A stretch of 64,000 nucleotides of DNA, from contig JALCLX010000004.1 in assembly GCA_022648165.1 (NCBI GenBank), positions 62,001 through 126,000 of the forward strand, read 5' to 3'. Below are positions 38,394 through 47,783 of this stretch, piece by piece (position 1 is the stretch's first letter; every line of letters starts with the position of its first letter). The notes under the pieces were generated by a model, which was not told the DNA's origin, searched no databases, and saw only the letters and a program-made list of their open reading frames with translations. Origin of the DNA: Ancrocorticia sp. (lineage in GTDB: Bacteria > Actinomycetota > Actinomycetes > Actinomycetales > Actinomycetaceae). A program made the translations under genes and the position numbers.

Positions 38394-39197
38394 CTACTTC
38401 TCACTGTGTGGATGCGCAACCGGGGCTCGATCCGGGAGGTCAATGACGACGGCGGTTCCGTGGCCGCGTTCCGTGTCGATGAATATCCTGCCTCCCAAGG
38501 TCTGCGCAATCCGCTTTACTATCATCATCCCGAGACCCGAACCTGGCCTACGGGATGAACCGGTAACAAATGGGGTAAAGATGGTTTCGAGGTCTTGTGG
38601 AGCGAGGCCGCCTCCTTCATCGATCACCGAGATGAGGCATCCGCCGGTTGTTTTCTCGCGCACCACCACGGTAATCACCGAATCGTCACCGGCATGACGC
38701 GCGGCGTTGTTGACCAAGTTCCACACCATCTGGCGGATTAGGCGCTCGTCGGAGACAATCGGCAATATTCCGCCGGATGCCTCCACCGCAATGCGAGTGC
38801 CCATGATGCGCCGAACCTCGCGTGCAGTATCTGCGACGATCGTGCGCACGTCAACAGGCACAGCGTTGACCACCAGAGATCCCTGATTCATGCGCGATTC
38901 CAGCAGGAAATCCTCCGCCATATCGATCACTACTTGCGTATTGTCTGTAATTGTGTCCACGAACATACGCTGAGTGGCATTCAACGGGCCCGGAGTCTCT
39001 TCAGTGAGGAGCTCCGCCGCCCCGCGTACCAGCGAGAGGGGCGTCCGAATCTCGTGCGACAGCACAGCCGGGCGCCGATCGTTCTCGTCGCGCTTCGCCT
39101 GCAGCTCGCGGTATTCCTGTGTGACACGCCGGTATCGTGTGCCACACCAGATGGCAGCCGCCGTCGCCACAGCGCACAGCACCCATCCGATCCACAT
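38394..39197 (-). CDS. sensor histidine kinase without a sizeable sensor domain
   Basis: 267 residues. One N-terminal helix (about 2-18) leads straight into HisKA with His48 in AVLSHEIRTPLS, then an HATPase domain with NLVNNAARHA, VIDEGGGLAP, IFTPFVTG and GSGLGMMIV. There is no extracytoplasmic loop, so a partner protein may provide the signal. ATG 39197 is 13 nt after secG and lacks a clear Shine-Dalgarno; GTG 39200 is possible. It may be read through from the tpiA-secG mRNA. Confidence 0.85.
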   Translation of the reverse strand: MWIGWVLCAVATAAAIWCGTRYRRVTQEYRELQAKRDENDRRPAVLSHEIRTPLSLVRGAAELLTEETPGPLNATQRMFVDTITDNTQVVIDMAEDFLLESRMNQGSLVVNAVPVDVRTIVADTAREVRRIMGTRIAVEASGGILPIVSDERLIRQMVWNLVNNAARHAGDDSVITVVVREKTTGGCLISVIDEGGGLAPQDLETIFTPFVTGSSRRPGSGLGMMIVKRIAQTLGGRIFIDTERGHGTAVVIDLPDRAPVAHPHSEK

Positions 39198-39210
39198 CAC
39201 GCTTGTGTGC

Positions 39211-39456
39211 TTAGGCTCCGTACTTCGTGATGAGCCCGATGAGTACCACAACGACGCCCCACACGAGGGCTACGCCCACGGTGATGCGATTGAGATTGCG
39301 GGCCGCAACGCCCGATGAGCGCATCGAGGTAGAAATTCCGCCGCCGAACATGTCCGAGATACCGCCGCCCTTGCCTTTGTGCAGCAAAATGGACAGCACC
39401 AGTAACACACTGGTGATCACGAGGAGCACTTCGCAGATGATCAGCATCACACTCAT
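39211..39456 (-). CDS. secG: preprotein translocase subunit SecG
   Basis: 81 residues, two helices separated by the glycine-rich KGKGGGISDMFGGG loop that marks SecG. Accessory subunit of the SecYEG channel. ATG 39456 (MSVMLIICEVLL) has AAGGCGAGA upstream; ATG 39498 would lie closer to the tpiA hairpin and is not needed. Position after tpiA is conserved across Gram-positives. Confidence 0.95.
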   Translation of the reverse strand: MSVMLIICEVLLVITSVLLVLSILLHKGKGGGISDMFGGGISTSMRSSGVAARNLNRITVGVALVWGVVVVLIGLITKYGA

Positions 39457-39517
39457 TGCGCTATTCTCGCCTTCCCTTGGTGCCAGCGTTTCCGGCACGC
39501 CTGTTCACTATATCGAA

Positions 39518-39556
39518 AACGTGCGGGCGCGTACACATTGCACGCGCCCGCACGTT
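39518..39556. terminator. 15-bp perfect inverted repeat between tpiA and secG
   Basis: Arms 39518-39532 (AACGTGCGGGCGCGT) and 39542-39556, 9-nt loop, starting 6 nt after the tpiA stop codon. No U run. Probably a terminator or partial attenuator between glycolysis and secG. Confidence 0.65.
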
Positions 39557-39562
39557 CCGTGA

Positions 39563-40339
39563 CTACTTCTGATAGGTCACGATCTTGGCAAACTCGTCTG
39601 CCTTAAGGCTTGCTCCGCCAACCAAGGCACCATCGACATCTGGTTGTGCCATGATTTCGCGAACATTCTTCGACTTCACAGAGCCGCCGTACTGGATACG
39701 GACTGCCTGCGCCGTGGACGCATCAAACAACTCGCCCACGCGCTTACGGATCGCACCACACACCTCTTGCGCATCCTGCGGCGTCGCGACCTCGCCGGTG
39801 CCAATCGCCCAAATCGGTTCGTACGCGATCACGGACTTCGCCACCTCTGCCGCTGAAAGGCCCGCCAGCATTGCGTCAATCTGCCCGAGCACAAACTGAA
39901 CATGTGTGCCAGCCTTGCGGATCTCCAGCGCCTCACCGCAGCACATGATGGGCGTCATGCCAGCATCGAGCACCTTCTTGGCCTTTTGCCCAACGAGCTC
40001 GTTAGTCTCACCGTGGTATTGCCGGCGCTCCGAATGCCCGACAATGACAAAGGTGCATCCCAGTTTGGTGAGCATCCCAGTAGAGATCTCGCCAGTGTAT
40101 GCGCCTTCATCATGAATCGAAACGTCCTGGGCACCGTATTTGATCGGCAACGAGTCCGCGTCAACCAAAGATTGCACAGTGCGAATATCGGTAAAGGGCG
40201 GGATCACGGCAACTTCTACTGCCGAATAATCGTGTCCCTGATCCTTCAAAGTCCATGCGAGAGACTGGACCAGATGGGCGGCCTCGAGGTGATCGAGGTT
40301 CATCTTCCAGTTGCCCGCCATCAGTGGTGTACGTGCCAT
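39563..40339 (-). CDS. tpiA: triosephosphate isomerase
   Basis: 258 residues interconverting DHAP and glyceraldehyde-3-phosphate. Catalytic Lys in GNWKMN, His in VIVGHSERR, Glu in [16 protein letters not shown] lies 8 nt before ATG 40339; the pgk stop is 3 nt upstream. Third gene of gap-pgk-tpiA. Confidence 0.98.
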   Translation of the reverse strand: MARTPLMAGNWKMNLDHLEAAHLVQSLAWTLKDQGHDYSAVEVAVIPPFTDIRTVQSLVDADSLPIKYGAQDVSIHDEGAYTGEISTGMLTKLGCTFVIVGHSERRQYHGETNELVGQKAKKVLDAGMTPIMCCGEALEIRKAGTHVQFVLGQIDAMLAGLSAAEVAKSVIAYEPIWAIGTGEVATPQDAQEVCGAIRKRVGELFDASTAQAVRIQYGGSVKSKNVREIMAQPDVDGALVGGASLKADEFAKIVTYQK

Positions 40340-40342
40340 CTT

Positions 40343-41536
40343 TCAGTCCTCCAGAACTGCAATACCTGGCAGTACCTTGCCCTCGAGGAATTCGAGGGAG
40401 GCGCCGCCGCCGGTGGAAATGTGAGAGAACTTCGACTCGTCGAAGCCGAGATTCCTAACGGCCGCAGCGGAATCGCCGCCGCCGACAATAGTGAAGCCTG
40501 CTGCATCCTGCATTGCCTGCGCAACGGCTTTGGTCCCCTCAGCGAATGTGGGGAATTCGAAAACGCCCATCGGGCCGTTCCACACGATCGTCTTCGAATC
40601 GGCTATTGCAGCAGCGAAAATAGCACCGGACTTCGGGCCGATGTCCAAGCCCATCTGATCGGCCGGAATCGAGTCAACGTCAACGACCTCGTGTGGAGCA
40701 TCGGCAGCGAACTTTGGCGCGACAACCGTATCAACGGGTAGAAGAATCTCCACGCCCTTGTCTTTCGCCTTTGCCAGGTAGCTGGCCGCAGTGTCCACCT
40801 GATCTTCTTCCAGCAAAGAGGTACCGGTCTCTTTGCCTTCCGCCTTCAGGAAGGTGTATGCCATGCCACCGCCGATAATCAACCGGTCAGCTACTTCAAT
40901 GAGATTGTTGATCACACCGAGCTTATCGGAAACCTTTGCGCCACCCAGGACAACCGTGTACGGCCGTTCCGGATTCTTTGTGGCACGCGATAGGGATTCG
41001 ATTTCTTTGAATACGAGCTCACCTGCAGCCGAGGGCAGAAGCTTTGCGACATCGTAAACCGATGCCTGCTTGCGGTGCACCACACCGAAACCGTCGGAAA
41101 CAAACACATCTGCAAGCGCCGCGTATTCCCTTGCCAAGGATTCGCGCTCTGCATCGACCTTGGAATCTTCACGCGGGTCGAAACGCACGTTCTCGAGCAA
41201 GACGACATCGCCATCCTTGAGCGCTGCAACCTTCGCCTTGGCATCGTCGCCAACGGTATCTCCGGCGAGCGGCACAGGCTGACCCAAGAGCTCCGAGAGA
41301 CGGGCAGCTACCGGCGCAAGTGAGAATGCGGGATTGACCTTGCCCTTCGGACGCCCCAGATGCGCGGCGACAACCACGCGCGCCTTTGCCTTGACCAGGC
41401 GCCTGAGTGTTGGCAGAGCGGCCCGGATACGGCCATCGTCTGTGATGTGGCGGTCTTCATCCAACGGTACGTTGAAGTCAGAACGCACGAAAACTGTTTT
41501 CCCGGCAAGATCGCCGAGCGAATCGATCGTCCTCAC
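40343..41536 (-). CDS. pgk: phosphoglycerate kinase
   Basis: 397 residues. [10 protein letters not shown] near the N-terminus, AHLGRPKG, the [14 protein letters not shown] hinge region and the nucleotide loop [11 protein letters not shown]. Start is GTG 41536 with AAAGGATG upstream; the ATG at 41584 falls inside the gap-pgk hairpin and is rejected. Transfers phosphate from 1,3-bisphosphoglycerate to ADP. Confidence 0.98.
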   Translation of the reverse strand: MRTIDSLGDLAGKTVFVRSDFNVPLDEDRHITDDGRIRAALPTLRRLVKAKARVVVAAHLGRPKGKVNPAFSLAPVAARLSELLGQPVPLAGDTVGDDAKAKVAALKDGDVVLLENVRFDPREDSKVDAERESLAREYAALADVFVSDGFGVVHRKQASVYDVAKLLPSAAGELVFKEIESLSRATKNPERPYTVVLGGAKVSDKLGVINNLIEVADRLIIGGGMAYTFLKAEGKETGTSLLEEDQVDTAASYLAKAKDKGVEILLPVDTVVAPKFAADAPHEVVDVDSIPADQMGLDIGPKSGAIFAAAIADSKTIVWNGPMGVFEFPTFAEGTKAVAQAMQDAAGFTIVGGGDSAAAVRNLGFDESKFSHISTGGGASLEFLEGKVLPGIAVLED

Positions 41537-41560
41537 GAATCTACATCCTTTCTGCACACA

Positions 41561-41595
41561 GATGCCCGTACACGCGGAACGCATGTACGGGCATC
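41561..41595 (-). terminator. 16-bp hairpin between gap and pgk
   Basis: Arms 41561-41576 and 41580-41595 around a 3-nt loop. Pairing is complete except for one position, which is a C-A mismatch on the plus strand but a G-U pair on the transcribed minus strand. That asymmetry supports an RNA function: partial termination or an mRNA-stability/processing element that sets the gap:pgk ratio. Confidence 0.6.
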
Positions 41596-41611
41596 GTGCT
41601 CAACTTTCAAC

Positions 41612-42887
<1,276 letters not shown>

Positions 42888-43871
42888 CTATGAGCGCCCG
42901 CGCCGCATACTCTTCACCGCATCCATCGTGTTCGGAATCCCGAGTTCAATCGCTCTTTTATCTGCCATCGTGTTCAGCCGGCGCAGCCTACCCGCCACTG
43001 CGTCCTTTGTCGCTGGCGGATTGAGGCGCTCCCCCAACAAGTTCAAGGAATCCTCAGGATATTGAATTCGGTATTCTCCGGCTTCACGGAGATTGTCAGG
43101 AACCGAATCGCCCAATATCTCGAATGCCCGTTTCACCCGAATAACGGCAATCACCGCGGCGTCAGCCGAACGTCTCATATTCGCGTCGTCGAAATTCGCC
43201 AATCTGTTCGCGGAGCCGTGGACTTCCCGCTCCACCCGCAATTCTTCCCACCGCAGCACCGAATCATTGGCGCCCATACGCGTGAGCATCTCGCTGATCG
43301 CGTCTCCTTCACGAATGTCCACTCGATGCGCTCCGCGGGATTCACGCGCGCGATACGGAATGTCCATACGGCGCGCTAGCCCGCCCAGAGCATATGCGCT
43401 CTCCAAGCCCGGGCATACGACCTCCAGCGCAGCATTTCGCCCTGGCTCTAATAGCGAGCCCCGCGCAAGGAATGCACCACGCCACGCTGCAGCGGCATCG
43501 GCTTTCGAACCTCCCACGATCGACGGAGGGAGTCCGCGAACCGGACGCCCGTAGGTATCAAGCAGGCCCAGTCTGCGTGCCGCCCGTTCGCCGTCGCGCG
43601 TAATGCGCACAACGTAGGTATTCCCCTGGCGCATTGCAGAGCTCACCGCCACGAGTTCCGGCTCGCCGCCGAACAGGTGTGACACGATTTCCCACAAGTG
43701 CCGGGCACTTCCCGTATGGCTGAGCTCCGCGTGGATTGAGACGCGACCAGCATTAATCTGCAGGCCTCCTGCAAAGCGAAACATCGTTGCAGCTTCGGCA
43801 AGCGCAGCCGAATGCTGCCGCGGTTTCACGGCAGACAGTTCATCTTTTACAGAATGGGTCAATGCAGGCAT
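42888..43871 (-). CDS. whiA: DNA-binding protein WhiA
   Basis: 327 residues: a degenerate LAGLIDADG-type N-terminal region (FRFAGGLQINAGRVSIHAELSH; AWRGAFLARGSL) and a C-terminal helix-turn-helix (LNPPATKDAVAGRLRRLNTMAD). Conserved Gram-positive regulator of division and, in Streptomyces, sporulation. It follows yvcK by 26 nt in the rapZ-yvcK-whiA order. Confidence 0.95.
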   Translation of the reverse strand: MPALTHSVKDELSAVKPRQHSAALAEAATMFRFAGGLQINAGRVSIHAELSHTGSARHLWEIVSHLFGGEPELVAVSSAMRQGNTYVVRITRDGERAARRLGLLDTYGRPVRGLPPSIVGGSKADAAAAWRGAFLARGSLLEPGRNAALEVVCPGLESAYALGGLARRMDIPYRARESRGAHRVDIREGDAISEMLTRMGANDSVLRWEELRVEREVHGSANRLANFDDANMRRSADAAVIAVIRVKRAFEILGDSVPDNLREAGEYRIQYPEDSLNLLGERLNPPATKDAVAGRLRRLNTMADKRAIELGIPNTMDAVKSMRRGRS

Positions 43872-43897
43872 CGAAAACTACTTTCAGGCTGTAACAG

Positions 43898-44836
43898 CTA
43901 CAAACCCTCGAAGACATCGCGATACGCGGCTGCCAGACGAAGAGCGTCATGACGAGGAGAGCCGTCTGCCATTCTAACGTGTCTCACAGTGAAGTGCGCT
44001 CCACAGGAGGCAGCTTCCCGTTCGGCTTCGCTTTGGTCCTCTACCGAAGAAGGATCAGCCAGAACCACGTCCAGCTTCAATTCGGGAGCATGTTGATGGA
44101 AGGACCGGATGTGATCAGAGGCAGTCATTCCATGCGTTTCACCCTCGGTGGCAACGTTGAGTGTCAAAAGCTTCTTGGCTGGAGAATCAACGAGTGCCTG
44201 GCGCAGTTGCGGCACCAGAAGATGCGGAATCACCGAAGTGAACCATGAGCCGGGGCCCAGTATCACCCAATCGGCCTCATGGATCGCCTGAATAACTTCG
44301 GCTTCAACGGGAGGATTCGCCGGAACCAGCGCTATGCGCGTCACATGGCCCTTTGACGTGGCAACAGCAACCTGACCGCGAACCGTAGAATGCACGCCGT
44401 CATGGTCCACGTCCGCCTCGATGTCCAGTGGAGTAGTAGCCATCGGCAACACCTGGCCCCGTATCTTGAGCAGCCGCCCCACCCATTGCAGCGCGGGAAC
44501 GCTGCCGCCGAGTTCTTCCCACAGCGCCAGAATCAGCAGGTTTCCTACGGCATGTCCGTTTAACGGCCCGTCCGAATGGAACCTATGTTGCAGCACGTTG
44601 CGCCACGTGCGGCCCCATTCGCTATCGTCGCACAGCGCCGAAAGTGCCATCCTCAGGTCTCCTGGGGGCAACACCCCAAACTCTTTGCGGAGCCTGCCGG
44701 AGGACCCGCCGTCGTCGGCAACTGTCACGACTGCCGTTATCCGATCTGTGATCAAACGCAACGCGGATAGGCTGCCGTACAGGCCATGCCCGCCGCCCAA
44801 GGCCACAACTGTGGGGCCTCCAGCGAAACTAACCAT
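43898..44836 (-). CDS. yvcK: YvcK/CofD-like gluconeogenesis factor
   Basis: 312 residues. VVALGGGHGLYGSLSALR and VADDGGSSGRLRKEFGVLPPGDLRMAL are the family hallmarks, with the GHAVGNLLI motif. Binds UDP-sugars in B. subtilis and is needed on gluconeogenic carbon sources (family knowledge). Its ATG immediately follows the rapZ TAG stop. Confidence 0.94.
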   Translation of the reverse strand: MVSFAGGPTVVALGGGHGLYGSLSALRLITDRITAVVTVADDGGSSGRLRKEFGVLPPGDLRMALSALCDDSEWGRTWRNVLQHRFHSDGPLNGHAVGNLLILALWEELGGSVPALQWVGRLLKIRGQVLPMATTPLDIEADVDHDGVHSTVRGQVAVATSKGHVTRIALVPANPPVEAEVIQAIHEADWVILGPGSWFTSVIPHLLVPQLRQALVDSPAKKLLTLNVATEGETHGMTASDHIRSFHQHAPELKLDVVLADPSSVEDQSEAEREAASCGAHFTVRHVRMADGSPRHDALRLAAAYRDVFEGL

Positions 44837-45784
44837 CTATTCACGCCCCAAGTCTCTGTGAACGGTACGTACATGATGCTCTTTCGAACGCAATCTGTCA
44901 GATACGTATTCGGCGATCGCCACGCTGCGGTGTTTGCCCCCTGTGCATCCGATGGCAATCGTCACGAAGGGTTTCAATTCGCGCGCGTAGCCAGCCAGGA
45001 TACTCTCCATCAAATCCGCGTATGCGTCAGCGAATTCGCGCGCACCATCCTGCGCCAGCACGTAATCCGCAACCGGTTTATCGTGCCCGGTCAAATGCCT
45101 CAGTTCGCTCACCCAGTACGGGTTCGGCAGGAATCGCACGTCAGCTACGTTGTCCGCATCGGCAGGAATCCCGTACTTGAAACCGAAGGACATGACCGTC
45201 ACTCGAGTCTCCGCCTGTTCCTCGTCAGCGAGCAGTGCACGCAGTTTCCGGGACAGATCGTGCACCGAATAATTCGAGGTGTCAATCACCATATCCGCGC
45301 GCGCACGCAGCGCGACAAGCAATTTGCGTTCCTCCCGAATACCGTCGAGCAACCGTCCATTTCCCTGCAACGGATGCGGCCGCCGTGTGGATTCGAACCG
45401 CCGCACTAGTTCCTCGTCGCTGCAATCCAAGAACAGTATGCGATATGTCAGCCGTCCATTTTCTCTCAGATCGTCCAACGTGGTGAGAAGTTCAGAGAAA
45501 TCGCGCGAACGCACATCGAGTACCACCGCCAAGCGTGCCACGCCGCCGTCCGATGAAATGAGGCCCGCCAATGCGGAGAGCAAACGAGCGGGCAGATTAT
45601 CCACCACGTACCAGTCCAAGTCTTCCAACGTGGCCGCGGCGCGCGAGCGCCCCGCACCCGACATGCCGGAAATTACCAGAAGTTCGGGGATTTCCGCGGG
45701 TTTTAGTGTGGACTGCGCATCCAGCTTGGGGACGATTACGGGGAATGATCCGGTTTCCGTCAGCTCGCTCATACCTGTCATCAT
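44837..45784 (-). CDS. rapZ: RNase adapter protein RapZ (YvcJ)
   Basis: 315 residues as drawn. P-loop GMSGAGRS near residue 40 (Arg in place of Lys), VVDNLP, and the C-terminal FVTIAIGCTGGKHRSVAIAEY domain. NTP-binding protein; in enterobacteria it tunes GlmS via small RNAs, while in actinobacteria its role is unclear. ATGs at 45784, 45781 and 45772 are all possible; ACAGGT precedes the last. It lies 6 nt after uvrC. Confidence 0.92.
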   Translation of the reverse strand: MMTGMSELTETGSFPVIVPKLDAQSTLKPAEIPELLVISGMSGAGRSRAAATLEDLDWYVVDNLPARLLSALAGLISSDGGVARLAVVLDVRSRDFSELLTTLDDLRENGRLTYRILFLDCSDEELVRRFESTRRPHPLQGNGRLLDGIREERKLLVALRARADMVIDTSNYSVHDLSRKLRALLADEEQAETRVTVMSFGFKYGIPADADNVADVRFLPNPYWVSELRHLTGHDKPVADYVLAQDGAREFADAYADLMESILAGYARELKPFVTIAIGCTGGKHRSVAIAEYVSDRLRSKEHHVRTVHRDLGRE

Positions 45785-45790
45785 GCCACA

Positions 45791-47773
45791 CTAGTGCCCG
45801 GAATCACGCAGGTGCGAGAGAATCATCTCCGCAAGTGTGGGGCCGATTCCAGGCACCGCGCACAGTTCCGCAACGCTCGCCTTGCGCATTCGCGCCACGG
45901 AGCCGAAGGCTGAGAGTAGCGCCCTCTGCTTGGCAGGGCCAACGCCTGGTATCGCATCCAGGGCAGAGCGCGTCATCGCGGCACCACGTTTTTTCCTGTG
46001 GAAGGTGATGGCGAAACGGTGCGATTCGTCGCGTACCTGTTGCAGCAGTCGCAACGCCGGAGACGTGCGTGAAAAAATCACGGGATAATCCTCGGTGGGA
46101 AGCCACACTTCCTCGAGTCTCTTCGCTAGCCCCACCACGGTCACATCCGCTCCCATCTCGTCCACAACTCGCTGTGCAGCGTGCACTTGCGGCAGTCCAC
46201 CGTCAACCACCAGCAGATCGGGACGATACGCAAAGCGCCGAGGCACGCCGGCAACCTGTCCGTTTCCGGTATCCTCCACAGCGCCGACGTCGTCCGCGGG
46301 AGCGCCCTCTTTCAAGCGCGCTAGGCGCCGGCGCAAAACCTCGTCCATTGCAGCCGTGTCGTCTGGCACTCCTTTGCCGTTTGGCCCATGCACTATGAAG
46401 TGGCGGTAGTCAGACTTTTTCGAGAGGCCGTCTTCGAACACCACCATAGAACCCACCTGATGTGTCCCCTGCGTATGGGAGATGTCGTAACATTCAATGC
46501 GCAGCGGAGCGCGTTCCAAATTCAAACCCACGCGCAACTCTTCGAGCGCCTGGGAGCGCACCGTCATATCGGAGGCGCGCGCAAGTTTGTGCCGGGCAAG
46601 CGCCTGGACCGCGTTCTCGTGGACAGTCTCCGCCAGGCGAGCCTTCTTACCACGTTGCGGGTGACGCAAGTGGACAGGATGCCCACCGCGTTTTTCGGAT
46701 AGCCACGCTTCGAGCTCCGCGCGGTCCTCTGGCAGTTCAGGCACCCAGATCTCCGCCGGAATCGCCGTGACGGCCAGATGCTTGCGGTCATCAACACTTC
46801 GGGAATCCGCACGCACTGCAGGCATTCGATCGTACTGCGGATCGCTGTACACCTGGGGCAATAGCTCAGAGACGATCTCCCCCGCGCTCATCCCGCCGAT
46901 TTCTTCTGAGACCCAGCCGCGTTGGCCCCGAATGCGCCCACCACGAACGTGAAATACCTGAACGGACGCCTCCAGTTCGTCCGCTTCAAGTCCGAAGATG
47001 TCAGCGTCCACGTTCTCGTCAAAGACGACCACGTTGCGCTCCGACGCCGCCTCCAACGCCGCGATCTGGTCGCGCAACCGAGCAGCCCTCTCAAAATCCT
47101 CATGTGCTGCGGCTTCGCGCATCTGCGCACGCCGCGCTTCAATCTCCTTGCCGGCATCGCCCTCCATGAAGGCAACCAATCGATTCGCCTCTTGCCGGTG
47201 TTCCTGAGCAGTGATGCGGCCAACGCACGGCGCGGTACACCGGCCGATATAGCCGAACAAACAGGGCCGGCCAACGCGTTGCGCCTGATTGAATTGCCCG
47301 CGCGAACAGGAACGCATCGGGAACGCCGTGAGCAATTCGTCTAGTGTGTGGCGAATCGCCCACACCTTCGTATAAGGCCCGAAATAACGCGTTCCCTTGC
47401 GGTGTTTCTGGCGCGTGATCCAGACGCGCGGGAACTCCTCGGACAAAGAAACCGCCAGGAACGGATATGACTTGTCGTCACGAAAAACAACGTTGAATCG
47501 CGGCTCAAACTCCTTGATCCACGAATACTCGAGCGTCAGCGCTTCTACTTCGGAGCCGACCACCACCCATTCGACGTGGCATGCAGTGTGCACCATCTGC
47601 CGGATTCGGGGCGACAGCGCAGATTCGTCCTGGAAGTAGTTAGCCAGTCTGGCTCGCAGGTTTTTCGCTTTGCCCACATAGAGAACGCGACCTTCCTCAT
47701 CCCGGAAACGATAGACGCCAGGATCGGTGGGAATAGTACCCGGAGCGGGGCGGTAATCTGTTGGATCGGACAC
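45791..47773 (-). CDS. uvrC: excinuclease ABC subunit C
   Basis: 660 residues. N-terminal GIY-YIG nuclease (DPGVYRFRDEEGRVLYVGKAKNLRARL), a Cys-rich FGYIGRCTAPCVGRI, the UVR UvrB-binding helix pair (about 215-245), the RNase H-like domain (IECYDISHTQGTH) and a C-terminal helix-hairpin-helix pair (IPGVGPAKQRALL; VPGIGPTLAEMIL). Makes both incisions in nucleotide excision repair. Start is GTG 47773 with TAGGAAAC upstream, 10 nt after uvrA. Confidence 0.97.
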   Translation of the reverse strand: MSDPTDYRPAPGTIPTDPGVYRFRDEEGRVLYVGKAKNLRARLANYFQDESALSPRIRQMVHTACHVEWVVVGSEVEALTLEYSWIKEFEPRFNVVFRDDKSYPFLAVSLSEEFPRVWITRQKHRKGTRYFGPYTKVWAIRHTLDELLTAFPMRSCSRGQFNQAQRVGRPCLFGYIGRCTAPCVGRITAQEHRQEANRLVAFMEGDAGKEIEARRAQMREAAAHEDFERAARLRDQIAALEAASERNVVVFDENVDADIFGLEADELEASVQVFHVRGGRIRGQRGWVSEEIGGMSAGEIVSELLPQVYSDPQYDRMPAVRADSRSVDDRKHLAVTAIPAEIWVPELPEDRAELEAWLSEKRGGHPVHLRHPQRGKKARLAETVHENAVQALARHKLARASDMTVRSQALEELRVGLNLERAPLRIECYDISHTQGTHQVGSMVVFEDGLSKKSDYRHFIVHGPNGKGVPDDTAAMDEVLRRRLARLKEGAPADDVGAVEDTGNGQVAGVPRRFAYRPDLLVVDGGLPQVHAAQRVVDEMGADVTVVGLAKRLEEVWLPTEDYPVIFSRTSPALRLLQQVRDESHRFAITFHRKKRGAAMTRSALDAIPGVGPAKQRALLSAFGSVARMRKASVAELCAVPGIGPTLAEMILSHLRDSGH

Positions 47774-47783
47774 GTTTCCTACG

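Noticed and set aside
45640-45670. Arg replacing Lys in the RapZ P-loop (GMSGAGRS)
   Set aside because: To my knowledge this variant is common in actinobacterial RapZ, so not an anomaly.
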